Shown: piece by piece, positions 1 to 11,007 of the stretch
Layout of the letters: each line of letters begins with the position of its first letter
Position numbering within the stretch: position 1 is the first letter of the stretch
NCBI RefSeq assembly: GCF_000372725.1
Contig: NW_005201732.1
Span: 204,743 to 268,742 of the forward strand
Length of the DNA: 64,000 nt
Direction of reading: 5' to 3'
From: Emiliania huxleyi CCMP1516
Lineage: Eukaryota > Haptophyta > Isochrysidales > Noelaerhabdaceae
Notes under the pieces: generated by a model
Database searches by the model: none
Told to the model about the DNA's origin: nothing
The model's input: only the letters and a program-made list of their open reading frames with translations
Made by a program: the position numbers and the translations under genes

Positions 1-1890
1 TGTCCTGGAGATAGCCGCGCCGTGTCTTTTGTTACGCGTTCCATCTTAGACGCCACAAGCATCTATAGATGCACAGCTGTTCTGAGATGGCACTTGCATA
101 CTAGCTCACATTTTACTATACTTGGACAGGGAAGCGTCTCAGGAGACACCGTGTGTCGGGTGCACCGGGCACCGAGGGGGGAGCAGGGAGCCAGGGAGCA
201 CGAAAAGGCGGTGTGATCTCTCGGCACCCCCTGGGGGCCCTGCCTTGAGTGCTCGTGTGAGGTCTCTCCTCGCGGCCTGCCCCTCCTGGAGAACCAGGTT
301 CTCAGCACCGCGCATGCATCTGCTCGCGCCACGAGCTCTGGGCGCAAAGACCAAAGTTGCATGCACTGCTTACGACGATCCGACGGCGACGCCGCCTCTC
401 CCCCCCCACCAACCAGTTTGCGCGGCAGGTAGCGGGGCCAGTTCGAGGCTGAGGGCGTGGGCGTGCGCCTAGACACGGAAGACAGCGTACTTCCGAGAGT
501 CGGCCAGCCGCGCGGTTTTTCTTGTTTGACTTGGCGATTTGAGGGACCGGGCATCCCGACTCGCTCCTGCTCCTGCTCCTGCTCCTGCTCCTCGCTCCTC
601 GCTCGGTGAGCTGTCGCCCACCAGCGCGCGGCGACCGCGCGCACACCGTGCCCGCCGGCTCGCCGCCCTCCTCACCACCCGTCGGCGCTGTCCGCAGGCA
701 TGTGAGTCAGAACGGCGACCGCGCAGCGCGCACGGGTGTCTTGCTCGCCACCACCCTCTCGCCCCCGCTCCGTGACCGCCGCCGCCCGCGCCACCGCCGC
801 CGCCAACACCGCCTCGCGCCTCGCGCCTCGCTCTCGCCGCCCCCGCCGCCCGCCCTCGACCTCGCGACGGCGTCCTTCTGGGGATCTGCGGGTGGCTTGC
901 CCGCCTCGCCGCCGCCCCCACAGCGTGACCGCTTCCGCCGCCCCCACAGCGTGACCGCTTCCGCTCGATCGGTGAGCCGTCGCCCACCACGCGCGCTCTC
1001 ACGGCGACCGCGGGCCGCTCATCGCCTCCGCCACGTCGCAGGTGTTTGATCTGGGCAGGAAGCGGCGCTGGTGACGGCAACCGGCAGCCACGTGCACGGA
1101 GTGCTAAGCGAGGTGCCTGTGTCCAAGTCTGAGTAGCCCGTGGCCGTGAGTGGCGTCAGGGGCAGTGTTCTGTGACTGTGTCCTGTGCGTGCTGTTCAGT
1201 GTGAGTCGGTGCAGCGGTGGGCCTGCTGCCGCTGCCACACGTGAGAGCCGCTGTCCGTGCCCCAGCACGTTGCGCGGAGAGGCTATAGGGCGCCCACCCA
1301 CGAGTGCTCGGGTGGGCGCGCCGCGGCTGTGCGAGTAGTAGCGCAGCAGCCGCGGCGCACAGCCGGGGGCACGGCCCGCCGCGCAGCGCTCGCCACACCG
1401 ATTTTCGTTTTCTTTTTTGTTTTTATACGTGCGTGTATTTCTTGAGATCCACACGCTGTTCAAAATATGCGCGCGTCTTCTGAGACACGCGCTGTTCACA
1501 GTATGCACCGCGGCGCGTCTTTTGAGACAGCAACGCCAATCGGAGATGCCGCGAGCAATTCGGGATGCGCGGAGCAACTAATATAGACTCGCGCATCTTA
1601 GGATGCTCGAGCATACCGAGGACAGCGAGCGTCTAAGTAGGAGGCCTACTAGACGCACTCTAATCCAGAGACGCATTCGGTAAACAAAGATGGGGGGGTC
1701 GCCCCCCCAGACGCACCTCGGTGTCTGTTGCCTGTGCGCTGTGCGGTGCTGTGAGTGCCACCAATGAAGCAATGTAAGAGCTTCATATACACTTAAAATA
1801 TCGCCCCCAGGACGCGCAGGCGAAAAGCGAAAAATGGCGAAAATGCGGCCGAACACGGTACACGCCTCTGGCGTCTGGGAGTCCTCTCAC
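1..1890. other. Gene-free, GC-rich region
   Basis: I see no protein family in any frame; the open frames here are arginine/proline-rich products of GC-rich DNA. Local repetition is present. A block around 603-640 recurs in diverged form around 966-1015, a 24-bp segment is repeated at about 915-962, and a roughly 50-bp unit is repeated near 1448-1530. A GCTCCT run lies near 565-600. Confidence 0.5.
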
Positions 1891-1900
1891 CTCTTGGGAC

Positions 1901-2798
1901 TGAGGGAGGGTGTAGAGGATGTAGAGTGTACGGAGCGATGTAGAGCTGTAGAGATGTAGAGCGCTCTGGAGCGCTGTAGAGCGCTGTAGAGCTCTACATC
2001 CGCCGCGTGACGAGGCGGGTGCGTTGTAGAGCGATGTAGAGGCCCTCTACAACGTGAAATCTCTACAACAAACTCTCACATCATAAGCGGCGAACGAGGC
2101 ACGCTCGCTCTCCGACATGAGGCGCGTTGCACCTGCCAGTGTGCTGCCCTGGCCTTCTGTGTGCCCGCCCAATGGGTGGCAGGTGCCTCTGCTGCTGTGG
2201 CATGCCTCAGGGCTGCGGCTGGCCGGCGCCTCGGCGCGTCAGCTCGGCTCGGCGTAGCGATAGTGGCCAGCGCAACTCGCCTGGACTCAACGCTCAGCCA
2301 GGAGCTCCCGCACGCGCTGGCGCGAGTCATGGCGCATGCAATGCGTCTGAATGCTCGCCTCTCGCCTCGAGCAAATGCGACCGTCCTCGCAGCCGACAGT
2401 CCACCGCCTGCTAAAGAAGCACTGGTGCGACGAATGCGGCACCGGCGACGCATGGCAGGCTGGTCATGACGCAGTTATAGGGTGTTGTGTGCCGTCAGAG
2501 TGACTCTCTGTGTGTCAGGGATAGTCAGGGCCGTCCATCAGAGCTCCAGTAAGCTCGGAGACACCCCATTAGTGCGACTCGACCTCTTTGAGTCACTGCC
2601 TTCCCGGCGGTTTGGCTGTGTAGAGCCTCGACAACAAACTCTACAGCAAAATCGCGCTCTACATCGCTCTACAACGCACCCGCCTCGCGTCACGCGGCGG
2701 ATGTAGAGCTCTACAGCTCTACAGCGCTCCAGAGCGCTCTCTACATCTCTACAGCTCTACAGCGCTCTACACTCTACATCCTCTCGCACCCTCCCTCA
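1901..2798. mobile_element. Non-autonomous inverted-repeat DNA element, MULE-like
   Basis: Positions 1901-2041 are matched in reverse complement by 2657-2798, giving long terminal inverted repeats of about 140 bp that start TGAGGGAGGGTG. The arms are built from GTAGAGC-type subrepeats. The flanks 1891-1900 and 2800-2809 agree at 8 of 10 bases, which could be a decayed 9-10 bp target duplication as made by Mutator-like elements. The unique core of about 600 bp encodes no recognisable transposase, so the element would be mobilised in trans. Confidence 0.75.
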
Positions 2799-2809
2799 GC
2801 TCTGGGAAC

Positions 2810-3599
2810 TGGGGTCTGGGCGGCGGCGTGTGGCCGTGGCGCGTGGGGAGCGAGGGAGCGTGAATGAACCCGAGTTCGGCGATTGAGCGCCTCCCTCTCT
2901 CTCCGGCTGCGCGATGACCGGTGCGGCCTCCGAGTCGGCGTCTAGCGCGCGCGATAAGGTTTTTGCTCGCCTTCCCTGGGACCCCGTGTTGCGTGTCAGC
3001 ATTTAGGCTGTATATGCTTTTCCTCTCGCACCCCGTCTCTTTCCCTCTTCCTTTTTTCTCTACAGCACCCTCTCTTTTCCTCTCTATTTTCCCGGGGAAA
3101 CCATCAAATTTTCCGGGCTCTGAGCCGAATCTGAGGCTGGTTTGGGCCCAAAATCAGCCAAATCGGCAAAATACCGGGTATTTTGCGGGTATACCTGGAA
3201 AAACCCGGGTATACCTGGAAAAAGCCCGGGATGCTGCCGGTTTCCTCGATTTTGCCTCAGATTTTGCCCCAGACCAGCTCTCAGACTCAGGGAGGGAAAG
3301 TCGCGAGTTTCCAGAATGGAGCACCAAACACCCTCTGTTTTCCCTGGAAATTTCCGGAAACGCAAATTTTTCCTTTTTGTTTGCCGGAAAAGTACATGTA
3401 TGTACAGGCCAAGTCAGCATGTCTGACTGTCACTGTGCGATTTCGGGCCCGGGGTTGTGCGTATGTGTCTCCCCCCATCCCCAGGGCCTCCAGGGCTCGC
3501 ACCTCACCCTCTCTCACAGACCAACGCACAGCGCCATTTGCGGTATATCCTTCTCAACAACAAGGCTGTGAAAAACCCACAGCCTCGTGTCCAAGCCGG
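2810..3599. other. Intergenic region upstream of EMG1
   Basis: A pyrimidine-rich stretch (about 3035-3110) is followed by an imperfect inverted repeat centred near 3180. Around the centre, GGGTATACCTGG is repeated twice. Positions about 3515-3572 form a segment shared with about 20190-20257 (see findings), immediately upstream of the EMG1 start. Confidence 0.4.
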
Positions 3600-4430
3600 A
3601 TGAAGAAGCGCAAGGGCGCCGAGTCGGGTACGGATCGGAAGGCGAAGCGCGTCGACGTGCCGGCGGCCGCCGCCCCACCCGAGGAGCCGGCGTGCTCCAC
3701 CTACGAGTCCGATGGCCGCGTCGCCAAGCAGCCGCGTGTGATTGTCGTGCTCGAGCGGGCGTGCCTCGAGACGGGCAAGGTGGGGTCGGAGCATGTGCTG
3801 CTCAACTCGGACGACCACGGCAACTTTTTGCGCAAGCACCAGCGCGACCCAGCCGCCTTCCGGCCCGACATTCTTCACCAGAGCATGCTGATGCTGCTCG
3901 ACTCGCCGCTCAACAAGGCGGGCCTGCTCAAGCTCTTTGTGCGCACAGAGAAGGGCGTGCTGATCGAGGTTCCGTCCGGCCGACCCGGCCGACCCGCCCT
4001 CTCGCCGCGCGCTGACGCCCCGCTGCGCGCGCGACACCTGCAGGTCTCGCCGCAGATTCGGATCCCGCGCACGTTTCGCCGCTTTTGTGGGCTGATGACG
4101 CAGCTGCTGTTCAAGCTGTCAATCCGCGCGTCGAACGGGCCGCACAAGCTGCTCAAGGTGGTCAAGAACCCCGTGATCGACCACCTGCCGCCAAACTGCC
4201 GCCTCGTCAGCCTCTCCTACGGTGGGCGCCTCGTCTCGCTGCCACAGTACGTGCCGGCGCTGCCGCAGGACGTGCCGATAGTCTTCGTGGCCGGCGCGAT
4301 GGCGCACGGCTCGGTGAGCCCGGAATACCCCGTCGACGAGACGATATCCATCTCCGAGTACCCGCTCTCCGCCGCCGCCGCGCTCGCGCGCCTGTGCACC
4401 GCCTTCGAGAACCACATCGGGATCCTGTGA
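3600..4430 (+). CDS. EMG1: rRNA small-subunit pseudouridine N1-methyltransferase EMG1/NEP1
   Basis: SPOUT-class methyltransferase that in this family methylates a pseudouridine in 18S rRNA and is needed for 40S ribosome assembly in the nucleolus. The family signatures are visible in order: VIVVLERACLETGKVG near the N-terminus, LLNSDDHGNFLRKH, RPDILHQSMLMLLDSPLNKA, RTEKGVLIEV, IRIPRTFRRFCGLM, LLKVVKNPVIDHLPP, FVAGAMAHG and the C-terminal TISISEYPLSAAAALARLC. A 75-nt in-frame insert at 3969-4043 begins GTTCCG and ends CTGCAG exactly where the family has none, so it is read as an intron. The spliced product is about 251 residues, the usual family length. The start at 3600 gives a lysine-rich N-terminus. 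An unspliced message would simply add 25 residues, so intron retention would be silent in frame. Confidence 0.95.
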   Translation: MKKRKGAESGTDRKAKRVDVPAAAAPPEEPACSTYESDGRVAKQPRVIVVLERACLETGKVGSEHVLLNSDDHGNFLRKHQRDPAAFRPDILHQSMLMLLDSPLNKAGLLKLFVRTEKGVLIEVPSGRPGRPALSPRADAPLRARHLQVSPQIRIPRTFRRFCGLMTQLLFKLSIRASNGPHKLLKVVKNPVIDHLPPNCRLVSLSYGGRLVSLPQYVPALPQDVPIVFVAGAMAHGSVSPEYPVDETISISEYPLSAAAALARLCTAFENHIGIL

Positions 4431-4571
4431 GGTGGACGGGCGGCAATTGCCTCCCCCTTCTCGCCTATGCAAAAGAAAGAAAGAAAGCCAAATGTGTTTC
4501 TTCCTCGAGCGCTGTAGCAGAGAGCGCTCGCCGCCGGGCAGCGCTTCTGCTCGAACGGGAGCTGGGGCGCC

Positions 4572-5033
4572 ATGGGCTTCGCCGCGTGCACGCTGGGCGG
4601 CAGCGCCTTTGGCGTGTGGACCATGATCTACTGCAACGCCCTGAGAAAAGCGCCGTATTTCCACCGTGCGCTCCAGCCCGCCTCCGCGCCGGCTTCCGCC
4701 CCCCGACCACGCCCCGATCGCGCCCGCAGGGCCGTGGGAGCACGTGCTTGCCGCCGGCTTCTTCGCCTACCTGGCGAACCGCACCTCCACCCTCAGCGAC
4801 TTCCTCGGCGAGCGGCTCGATGCAGGCGTCATGGAGCAGCTCAAGCAGAACCAGGCGCGCACCGAGACGCGCACCGCCCTGCCGCGGCCGTGCTGCTAGC
4901 TTGAGCAGTCGCCGAGCATCGCTGGCCCCGCGTGTCCGTTGACCCCCCTGGACCCCCGCTGCCGCAGGGCAAGTTTGACGAGAAATACAAGGCAATCTTG
5001 GGCGAGAAGGGCTACAAGAAGATCTTTGGTTGA
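4572..5033 (+). CDS. Small one- or two-span membrane protein, three exons
   Basis: I read exons 4572-4665, 4730-4854 and 4968-5033. The first intron is GT-AG (4666-4729) and the second uses a GC donor (4855-4967). The joins keep frame and give about 94 residues. The N-terminus is glycine-rich and hydrophobic (GFAACTLGGSAFGVWTMIY). It is followed by NALRKAPYFHRPWEHVLAAG, a second hydrophobic stretch and a lysine-rich end, FDEKYKAILGEKGYKKIFG. Size and layout are compatible with a mitochondrial complex I accessory subunit of the NDUFC2/B14.5b type. That is only a resemblance and I do not assign a symbol. It lies 140 bp downstream of EMG1 on the same strand. Confidence 0.6.
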
Positions 5034-5274
5034 GGGGGCGCACGCATAGCATGGCGTTGCCGGGGCTCAGAAGCAGCCCCAGGTCTCTGTCTCGTGGAGT
5101 ATTGTCTCAAGATTGTGTTATCCGACGCTGGCCGAACCCCGCGCTCCGCGGCGGGCGCGGCCCGGGGCGGCGGCGGGGCCGGGGCGGCGGCGGGCGCGGC
5201 GCGGGTGGCAGAGCGAGCGGGCCGAGGCGGCGTTCCCTGCTTCATCGGCGCGGGGGCGCCGCTTTTACGAAAAA

Positions 5275-8200
5275 TCACACACCGAACCGCGACCGCATCT
5301 CCAGCTGGAGCGCTCGCTCCCGCACCCCCCTCGGGTCGAGCGACTTCGCGAGCTGCGCGCACGCCGATCCTCGGTACAGCTCCCACCAGCCAGCTTGCGC
5401 CGCCGCGCGCGGCTCCGCCCACACGGCAGCGGAACCTTCGCCCTCCCCGCCCTCCCCGCGCCCTCCTCCCTCCGCAGCTGCGCGCCGGTCGAGCGCCCAG
5501 TAGCGGCGGCCGCTCCGGTCGACGCCGAGGCTCTCGGTGCGGACGCAGAGCTGCGCCATCGCCGCCCTACGCCGGCGGTCGTCGTGCTCGTCGTCCTCTG
5601 CGTGGGCGAGAGCGGCCAGCGCGACGTGCGCGTCGAGCACCTCCCTCGTCATCCAGCGGCAGCCCTGCCCCTCCCCCCTGCGAGGCCCGACCCCGTCGGC
5701 GGAGGAGTCGCCGACCAGCAGCGCCGCGTGCGCGAGCTCGAGCGCCGAGAGGAGCTGTTCACAGCGAGGAGGAGTGAAGAGACGCGGTACACGCCTCGTC
5801 AGCCGGGAGGCACACTCGGCCTCGTCGCGGCTCGCTCCCTCCACCGCCTCGCGAAGGGCAGCCTCCGCGCCGTCGCGCCGCGCCGTCGCCGCCTCGCGCC
5901 GCCTCCGGAGCTCGTCGCGCAAACGTGCCGTCCTGGCGGCGTCGCCTCCGGCGCCTCCGGCGCCGCCGGCGAGCTCGAGCTCGAGCTCGACCCCCTGCTC
6001 TTAATTAAGGAATTTAAGGGCTAATTAAGATATGAGCTCGAGCTCGCCCCCCTGCTCTTAATGAAGGAATTTAAGGGCTAATTAAGATATGAGCTCGAGC
6101 TCGCCCCCCTGCTCTTAATTAAGGAATAATTTAAGGGCTAATTAAGATATGAGCTCGAGCTCGACCCCCTGCTCAGTGGCGCGCACTGCATCCGTCGCCT
6201 CTCGCGGTGCGTGAGCTACGAGGACAGTGGAGGCTGCGAGGACAAGAGTGTGCCACGAGGCAGTGGACTGCCCGACATGTCCGTCGAAGACCGTCGAGTG
6301 CGTGTCTTTGAGAGTGCTTGCTAGAGGGCTACCGCGACCGCACCTGCGCGACCTCCGACGCGGTGAGCTCGGCGCGCGACACCACGAGCGCGGGCGGGCC
6401 GAGCACGCCCGCTGCAGCCAGCCGCGCGACCACACTCTTTGCGCGCTGCACCAGCGCGTCGCCCTCCGCCTCCGCCCTGCCCCCCTCCGCCCTGCCCCCC
6501 TGCCCCTTGCGCTTGCCTCGCGGCTTGAGCTCAAAGTGCTCCTCCACCGCCGCCCGAACCGCCTCGCGGGCCCGCCGCCGGCCGCGCCTCGCGTCCCGCC
6601 CCTCCACGTCCAACTCCTGCCACCGCCGCTGCTGCGCCTCGGCGGCGGCGGCCGCCGCCGCCGTCTCGGCGGCGGCGTTGACGAGCAAGCCGAGGAGAGC
6701 TAGCTTCGCGTGCGGCGAGAGCCGGCTGTAGGTGGAGGCGAGGGCGGCGGGCGGCGCCGCCAGCAGCGGCTGGACCGCCTCCTGCAGCGCCGAGCGTTGG
6801 AGGAACGACTCGACCGCCGAACCGCTCCCCTCCTTCTCGGAGGAGGGGCGCTGTTGCGCGCCTCCGCGCGCCTGACCCCGCGCGGGCTGTGGACCCAGCG
6901 GCCGCGCGGCGCGGCGTCGGGAAGAGCGACGCGCTGCCGCCGGGGCAGAGGCGGCAGCACCGTCAGAGGCGGCCGGCGGCGCGACGCCCGCCGCCGCGGT
7001 GTCCGCTGCAGCCCCTCGGCTCGGTGGCGGGGCTCCGTCGCCGCCGGCTGCCTCTGCGGGCTCCGCGGCCTCTGCAGCCTCTGCGGGCCGGGGCGGCGAG
7101 TCTTCGATGGGCGGCATCTCCCCCCGCGCCCACGAGTCTGCCAGGCGAACCGCGCTCGCCGCGGCGACGGCGGGCCTATGGCGCGAACGGCGTCTCTTCA
7201 CAGCGCGCGTCCGGGGCGGGAGCAGCTCCGCGCGGGATGGCGGGCTCCAATCCGCAATGCCAACCTCGGCCGGAGCAGGCCGGCGCGGCCGCTCGCGGCG
7301 CAGCAGACGCGGGGGCGCGATGCAGGAGAGGAGGCGATACTCGACCGCCCCACCCCCCTCGAGCAGCAGCTCGACCGTGGCTGCCGTCTCGTCCAGGGCC
7401 ATGGTGTGCAGGCCCGATCGCTCGTCGAAGCCAACCAGCACTCCGGTGGAGGGGTGCGGCTTGCCGCCGCCGCGGCGGTCGTGCTCACGCCGGAGCCGCC
7501 GCGCCTGTGGAGGGTGGTGCGGGGCATGCAACGGTGCGAGAGGAGCTAGGGCGCTGCACGGCGGGCTGCGGGGGGGCCTGCGCGTGAAGGCTGTCGCCGA
7601 GGTTGTCAAGGGGCTCCCAAGTGCTGCTGCCCCTCGAGTAGCCAGCCCACTTGACGAGCCACTCCTCCCGCCCCGCCTGGCCCGGCTCCTGCCGCCGCCG
7701 GAAGCCGACGAGGCCCTCGACCGCCCACCCGCCAGCCCCCACCGGCGCTGCCTCCGCCGACGCCAACGGCGCCTCAGCCGGCTCCTCCTCCTCCCCCTCC
7801 TCCTCCGCTTCAGGGAGAGACGGCGACGAGTGCGTGGGCTGGCTCATCAGCGCAGAGATGCGCCAGCCGACGAGCTGAGAGCCGCGCAGGACGCGCTGCT
7901 GCGGCTCCTCGTCCGCCCCACCGACCACTGCGCTGCTTCCCTCTGCGCTCGCTGCGCCGCCGCTTCCTGGCCTGTCGCGCGGCTCGTCCCTCGGCTGCGC
8001 GTCTCTCGGCCACCACCCGCTCGCCGCCTCGTCCGCCAGCAGGAGGTGGAGCAAACGGACGTGCAGCGCTGCCAGCTTTTGCGGCGGCACTCCGCTCGTG
8101 TCGTCGAGCATCGACACCAAGCCCTGCAGCCCACACACCTGAGGCAAGCTGAGCGCCTCCCCGAACGCGGCGACAAAGTCGGCCACGGCGAGGAGCGGCC

Positions 8201-10889
8201 CAGCCGCGCTGCAAGGTACTCCTCCCAACGCAGCACCGAGCTCGCTCGGCGCAGGCCGCGGGCCCGGGGCCGCCTCCCCAGTCAGGGATGCCATGCGCGC
8301 CAGCCTACCGGTCACGCGGCGGCGACTGGTGACCGCCTCCTCCCCCTCACCCCCCCCCCCCTCCCCTGCCGCGGCGCGCTCGACGCCTAGCGTCTGGAAC
8401 CGCCGGCGCGCCGCCCCACCCCTCCGCCGCCTCCTTTGCGCGCCTACCCCGGCGTGGGACAGGGAAGCGACTCACAGAAGCGCCGTGCGGGCCCCTCCTC
8501 CTCCTCTTGCGATGGCGCGCCGCCGCTCCGCCTCCGCCTCCGCGGCCGCCGCCCGCGCCTCCTGCGCTGCGCGGTGGCCCGCCTCAAGGTCGAGCTTGTA
8601 GTGGCGCGCAACCTAGCGGTCGGTCATCCGCCATTATTGATGAATCAGCTGATGAGTAGCCGGTGGCGGCGCGCAACCTCGGCTCGCTGGCTACCGCTCC
8701 ACTATCAGCTACTGCTGTGCTACTGCTGGGCAGCCTCGGCCCGCGAGCGAAAGACGCGCCCCGTGGCCGAGTAGTAGAGGAAGTAGTCGCCCGCGACCTG
8801 CGTTGGGTCGGGGCTGGGGTGAGGGTGAGGGCTGGCGACTTGGTCGAGAGGGCAGGAGAGGCCCGCCTTTCCGCCGGCGGGGCGCACGCACAGCTTGACC
8901 GACCAGCCCGCGAGCACAGAGTCGCCCTCGCCGCCGCACTCGACGAGGAAGGAGCGCAAGTTCTCGAGCTCCTCCTCCTCGCACCTAACGACCCCTCACC
9001 GCGGCCCCGCTCACCGCCGGTGCCCCCTCTCCGAGCCCTCCTCCTCCTCCTCCGCCTCGCGCCGTGGGCCGCGGTGCCGGGCGCGCTTGGCCGCCGGCCC
9101 TTGCTCGCCCGCCGCGGAGCGCCTCACGCACGCCGCGAGATCCGACGCGAGGCTCTCCTCGAAGGCGAGCAGCCCGGCGTGCGCGAGCGGCGAGCCGCCG
9201 CCACCCGCCGCCCCGCGGCCAGCCCCGCCGCCCGCCCGGCCCTCGGCCACCGTAGAGTGCAGGCGGACGTAGAGTGCGCGCACGTCTGCAGCGAAGGCGG
9301 AGACGTCCTCGCCGTACCCGCCCCCGTCCAGCCGCGCGCGGATCTCGCCCAGAGAGGCGCCGCCACGAGAGGCCTCCCCCTCGGGCGGCGAAGAGGCCGC
9401 CTCGAGCACCCTCCCCTCCGGCCTCGCAGAGACGGACGCGAGGAGCGCGCGCCCGAGCCTCGCAACCTCGTGGGCGGGCAGGGTCGCCTTGAGGCCGGCG
9501 GGCAGGGCGCAGAGCGCGAAACCACCGCCGTCTCGCTTGCCGCCGCCCTCGGCCGGCTTGCCCGCCCGCAAATGCTCGCACACCCGCCGAGCGCAGGGCT
9601 GCTTGAGGGTGCCGGGGCCGCCAAACTTTGCCATGTCGCTGCACGGCCTGCACTGGCCGCAGTCGGTCGCCCTGCAGTTTGCGCACTCGCCGCACCGGCT
9701 CCGCCGCTTCGAAGGCGTGCTTCGCTCCTCCGCGCTGCGCGGCGGCGCCGCGCCGCCAACCTACGGGCGGCAGGCGGACGGTAGGCGAGCCTCTCCACAC
9801 ACTCGAGAGGGCCATGCCCGCGTGGTGGGCGGGCAGCCAGCCTCGGCGTGCCAGTGCGAGTCGGCGAGCACCCAGCGCGGCCGCAGCACCTCAGCGCCCA
9901 CCCACCTGTTCACGGCACACTGCCGTGAAGAGGCACTGCTCCCGAGGCGACCGCAGCACGATCCTCGCCCACCGCTGCCGCTTGTATAGCTCGGAGCTGA
10001 CGAGGAAGGAGGCCTCCGCGGGCCGGCTCTCGAGCAGTCGCACCTCCCACCAGCCGTCGTCGTGCAGCAGGGAGAGCAGCTTGCCGGCGGGAAGCTGCGA
10101 TGGGAAGCCCGGCGGTGGCGGCGGCGGCGGCGGCCGCAGGAGGCGGGTGCTCGTCCACTCGGTCAGCAGCGGCGCCTCGCCGTCTCCGCCGCCCTCCTCC
10201 TCCGCCTCGACGCAAAAGGCGGCGTACTGCACGAGCGCCTTGCCTTTCCGCAGCTGCAGCACCTTGCCTCCGTACAGGCTGCCACGCAGCCCCTCCTCCC
10301 CCATCTCGACCTCCACCTCGGCACCCGCCGCCAGCCAGTCCGGCGGCTGCTCAACGTCCACGCGCGCGGGCATGGCCGGCCTGCCGGCCGCGGGCGAGCA
10401 CCCGCCGCCGCTCAGCTTCGGCAACCTCTCCGTGGTTTCGCCGGAGCCACGGCTTGCCTCGCCGGCCGACTTCTCGGCAAGGACTGCCGCGCAGTCATGC
10501 TGCTTCTTCTTCGGCAGGAAGCCGCACGTGCCGCACTTGTACTCGCGGACTTGTACTTCCGCTGCACCGCCGCCGCTCGCCGCCGCACCAGCTGCGGAGC
10601 CGGACTCCGCCGCCGCACCGCCAGCCTGCTCGAGCCAGCAACCCTGGACGGCATCCCACACCTTTGGTCGCCCGTTCTCTCCGTGTGGCGCGCGGCCTCG
10701 CGGACGGCCGATCGGTGCGCTGCTGGAGCTGCGGGAAGCTGGTGCTGCGGCAAGGCTCGCTGGTGCTGCGGCAGGATTGGCTGAATCTGCGGCAGGGCCC
10801 ACTGGTGATGCAGCGGGACTCGCTGATTGCAACTGTGGGACTGCGTCTGCGCGCGTCACTTCTGGCTCCGAACCGCCCGACTGCGACAT
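5275..10889 (-). CDS. Giant multi-reader chromatin protein (AT-hook, Agenet, CXXC, bromo-like, MBD, DDT, chromo, Tudor-like, WHIM)
   Basis: Exons I can place: 10889-9906, 9760-9015, 8984-8867, a segment from 8797, a coiled segment near 8600, about 8333-7578, 7504-6344 and 5994-5275. The joins at 9761-9905, 8985-9014, 8798-8866 (GC donor), 7505-7577 (GC donor) and 5995-6343 are phase-consistent. Modules in order: AT-hook GRPRGRAP; a CGTCGFLPKKKQHDC zinc-like motif; two Agenet/Tudor-like stretches (about 10370-9920); a CXXC finger (9697-9578) with eight cysteines and KFGG; a degenerate bromodomain; an MBD-like fold (GWSVKLCVRP, then YYSATGRVFRSR); DDT (about 8195-8030); chromodomain (about 7727-7595, WLVKWAGYS); a Tudor-like stretch (VLVGFDERSG); WHIM1 (LSPHAKLALLGLL, about 6640-6730); and WHIM3 with LGVDRSGRRYW. 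Total is about 1,500 residues. DDT plus WHIM is typical of ISWI-associated subunits, so a remodeller-targeting role on unmethylated or modified chromatin is inferred. Exons between 8735 and 8333 are unresolved. Confidence 0.8.
5977..6175. repeat. 57-bp tandem repeat duplicating a splice acceptor
   Basis: A 57-60 bp unit with GAGCTCGAGCTCG and an AT-rich TTAATTAAGG part is present about three times, at 5977, 6034, 6091 and 6151 (partial). On the minus strand each unit carries GAGCAGGGGG plus the first codons of the last exon of the chromatin gene, so the 3' splice site is present in several copies. Confidence 0.85.
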
Positions 10890-11007
10890 GTTGTCGTCGT
10901 ACGCCGCCCTTTCCTCTTCTCGTCGCTGCCGTGTGACCCCTGCCACAAGCTCCTGTTGACGCGATCACGGTCGGTCCACACAGGTCACAAAAAAAGAATA
11001 ACGTCTG

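Noticed and set aside
3183..3599. N-terminal extension of EMG1 upstream of 3600
   Set aside because: EMG1 homologues start near the Lys-rich segment at 3600, and the extra sequence shows no conservation and includes a dispersed 5' segment.
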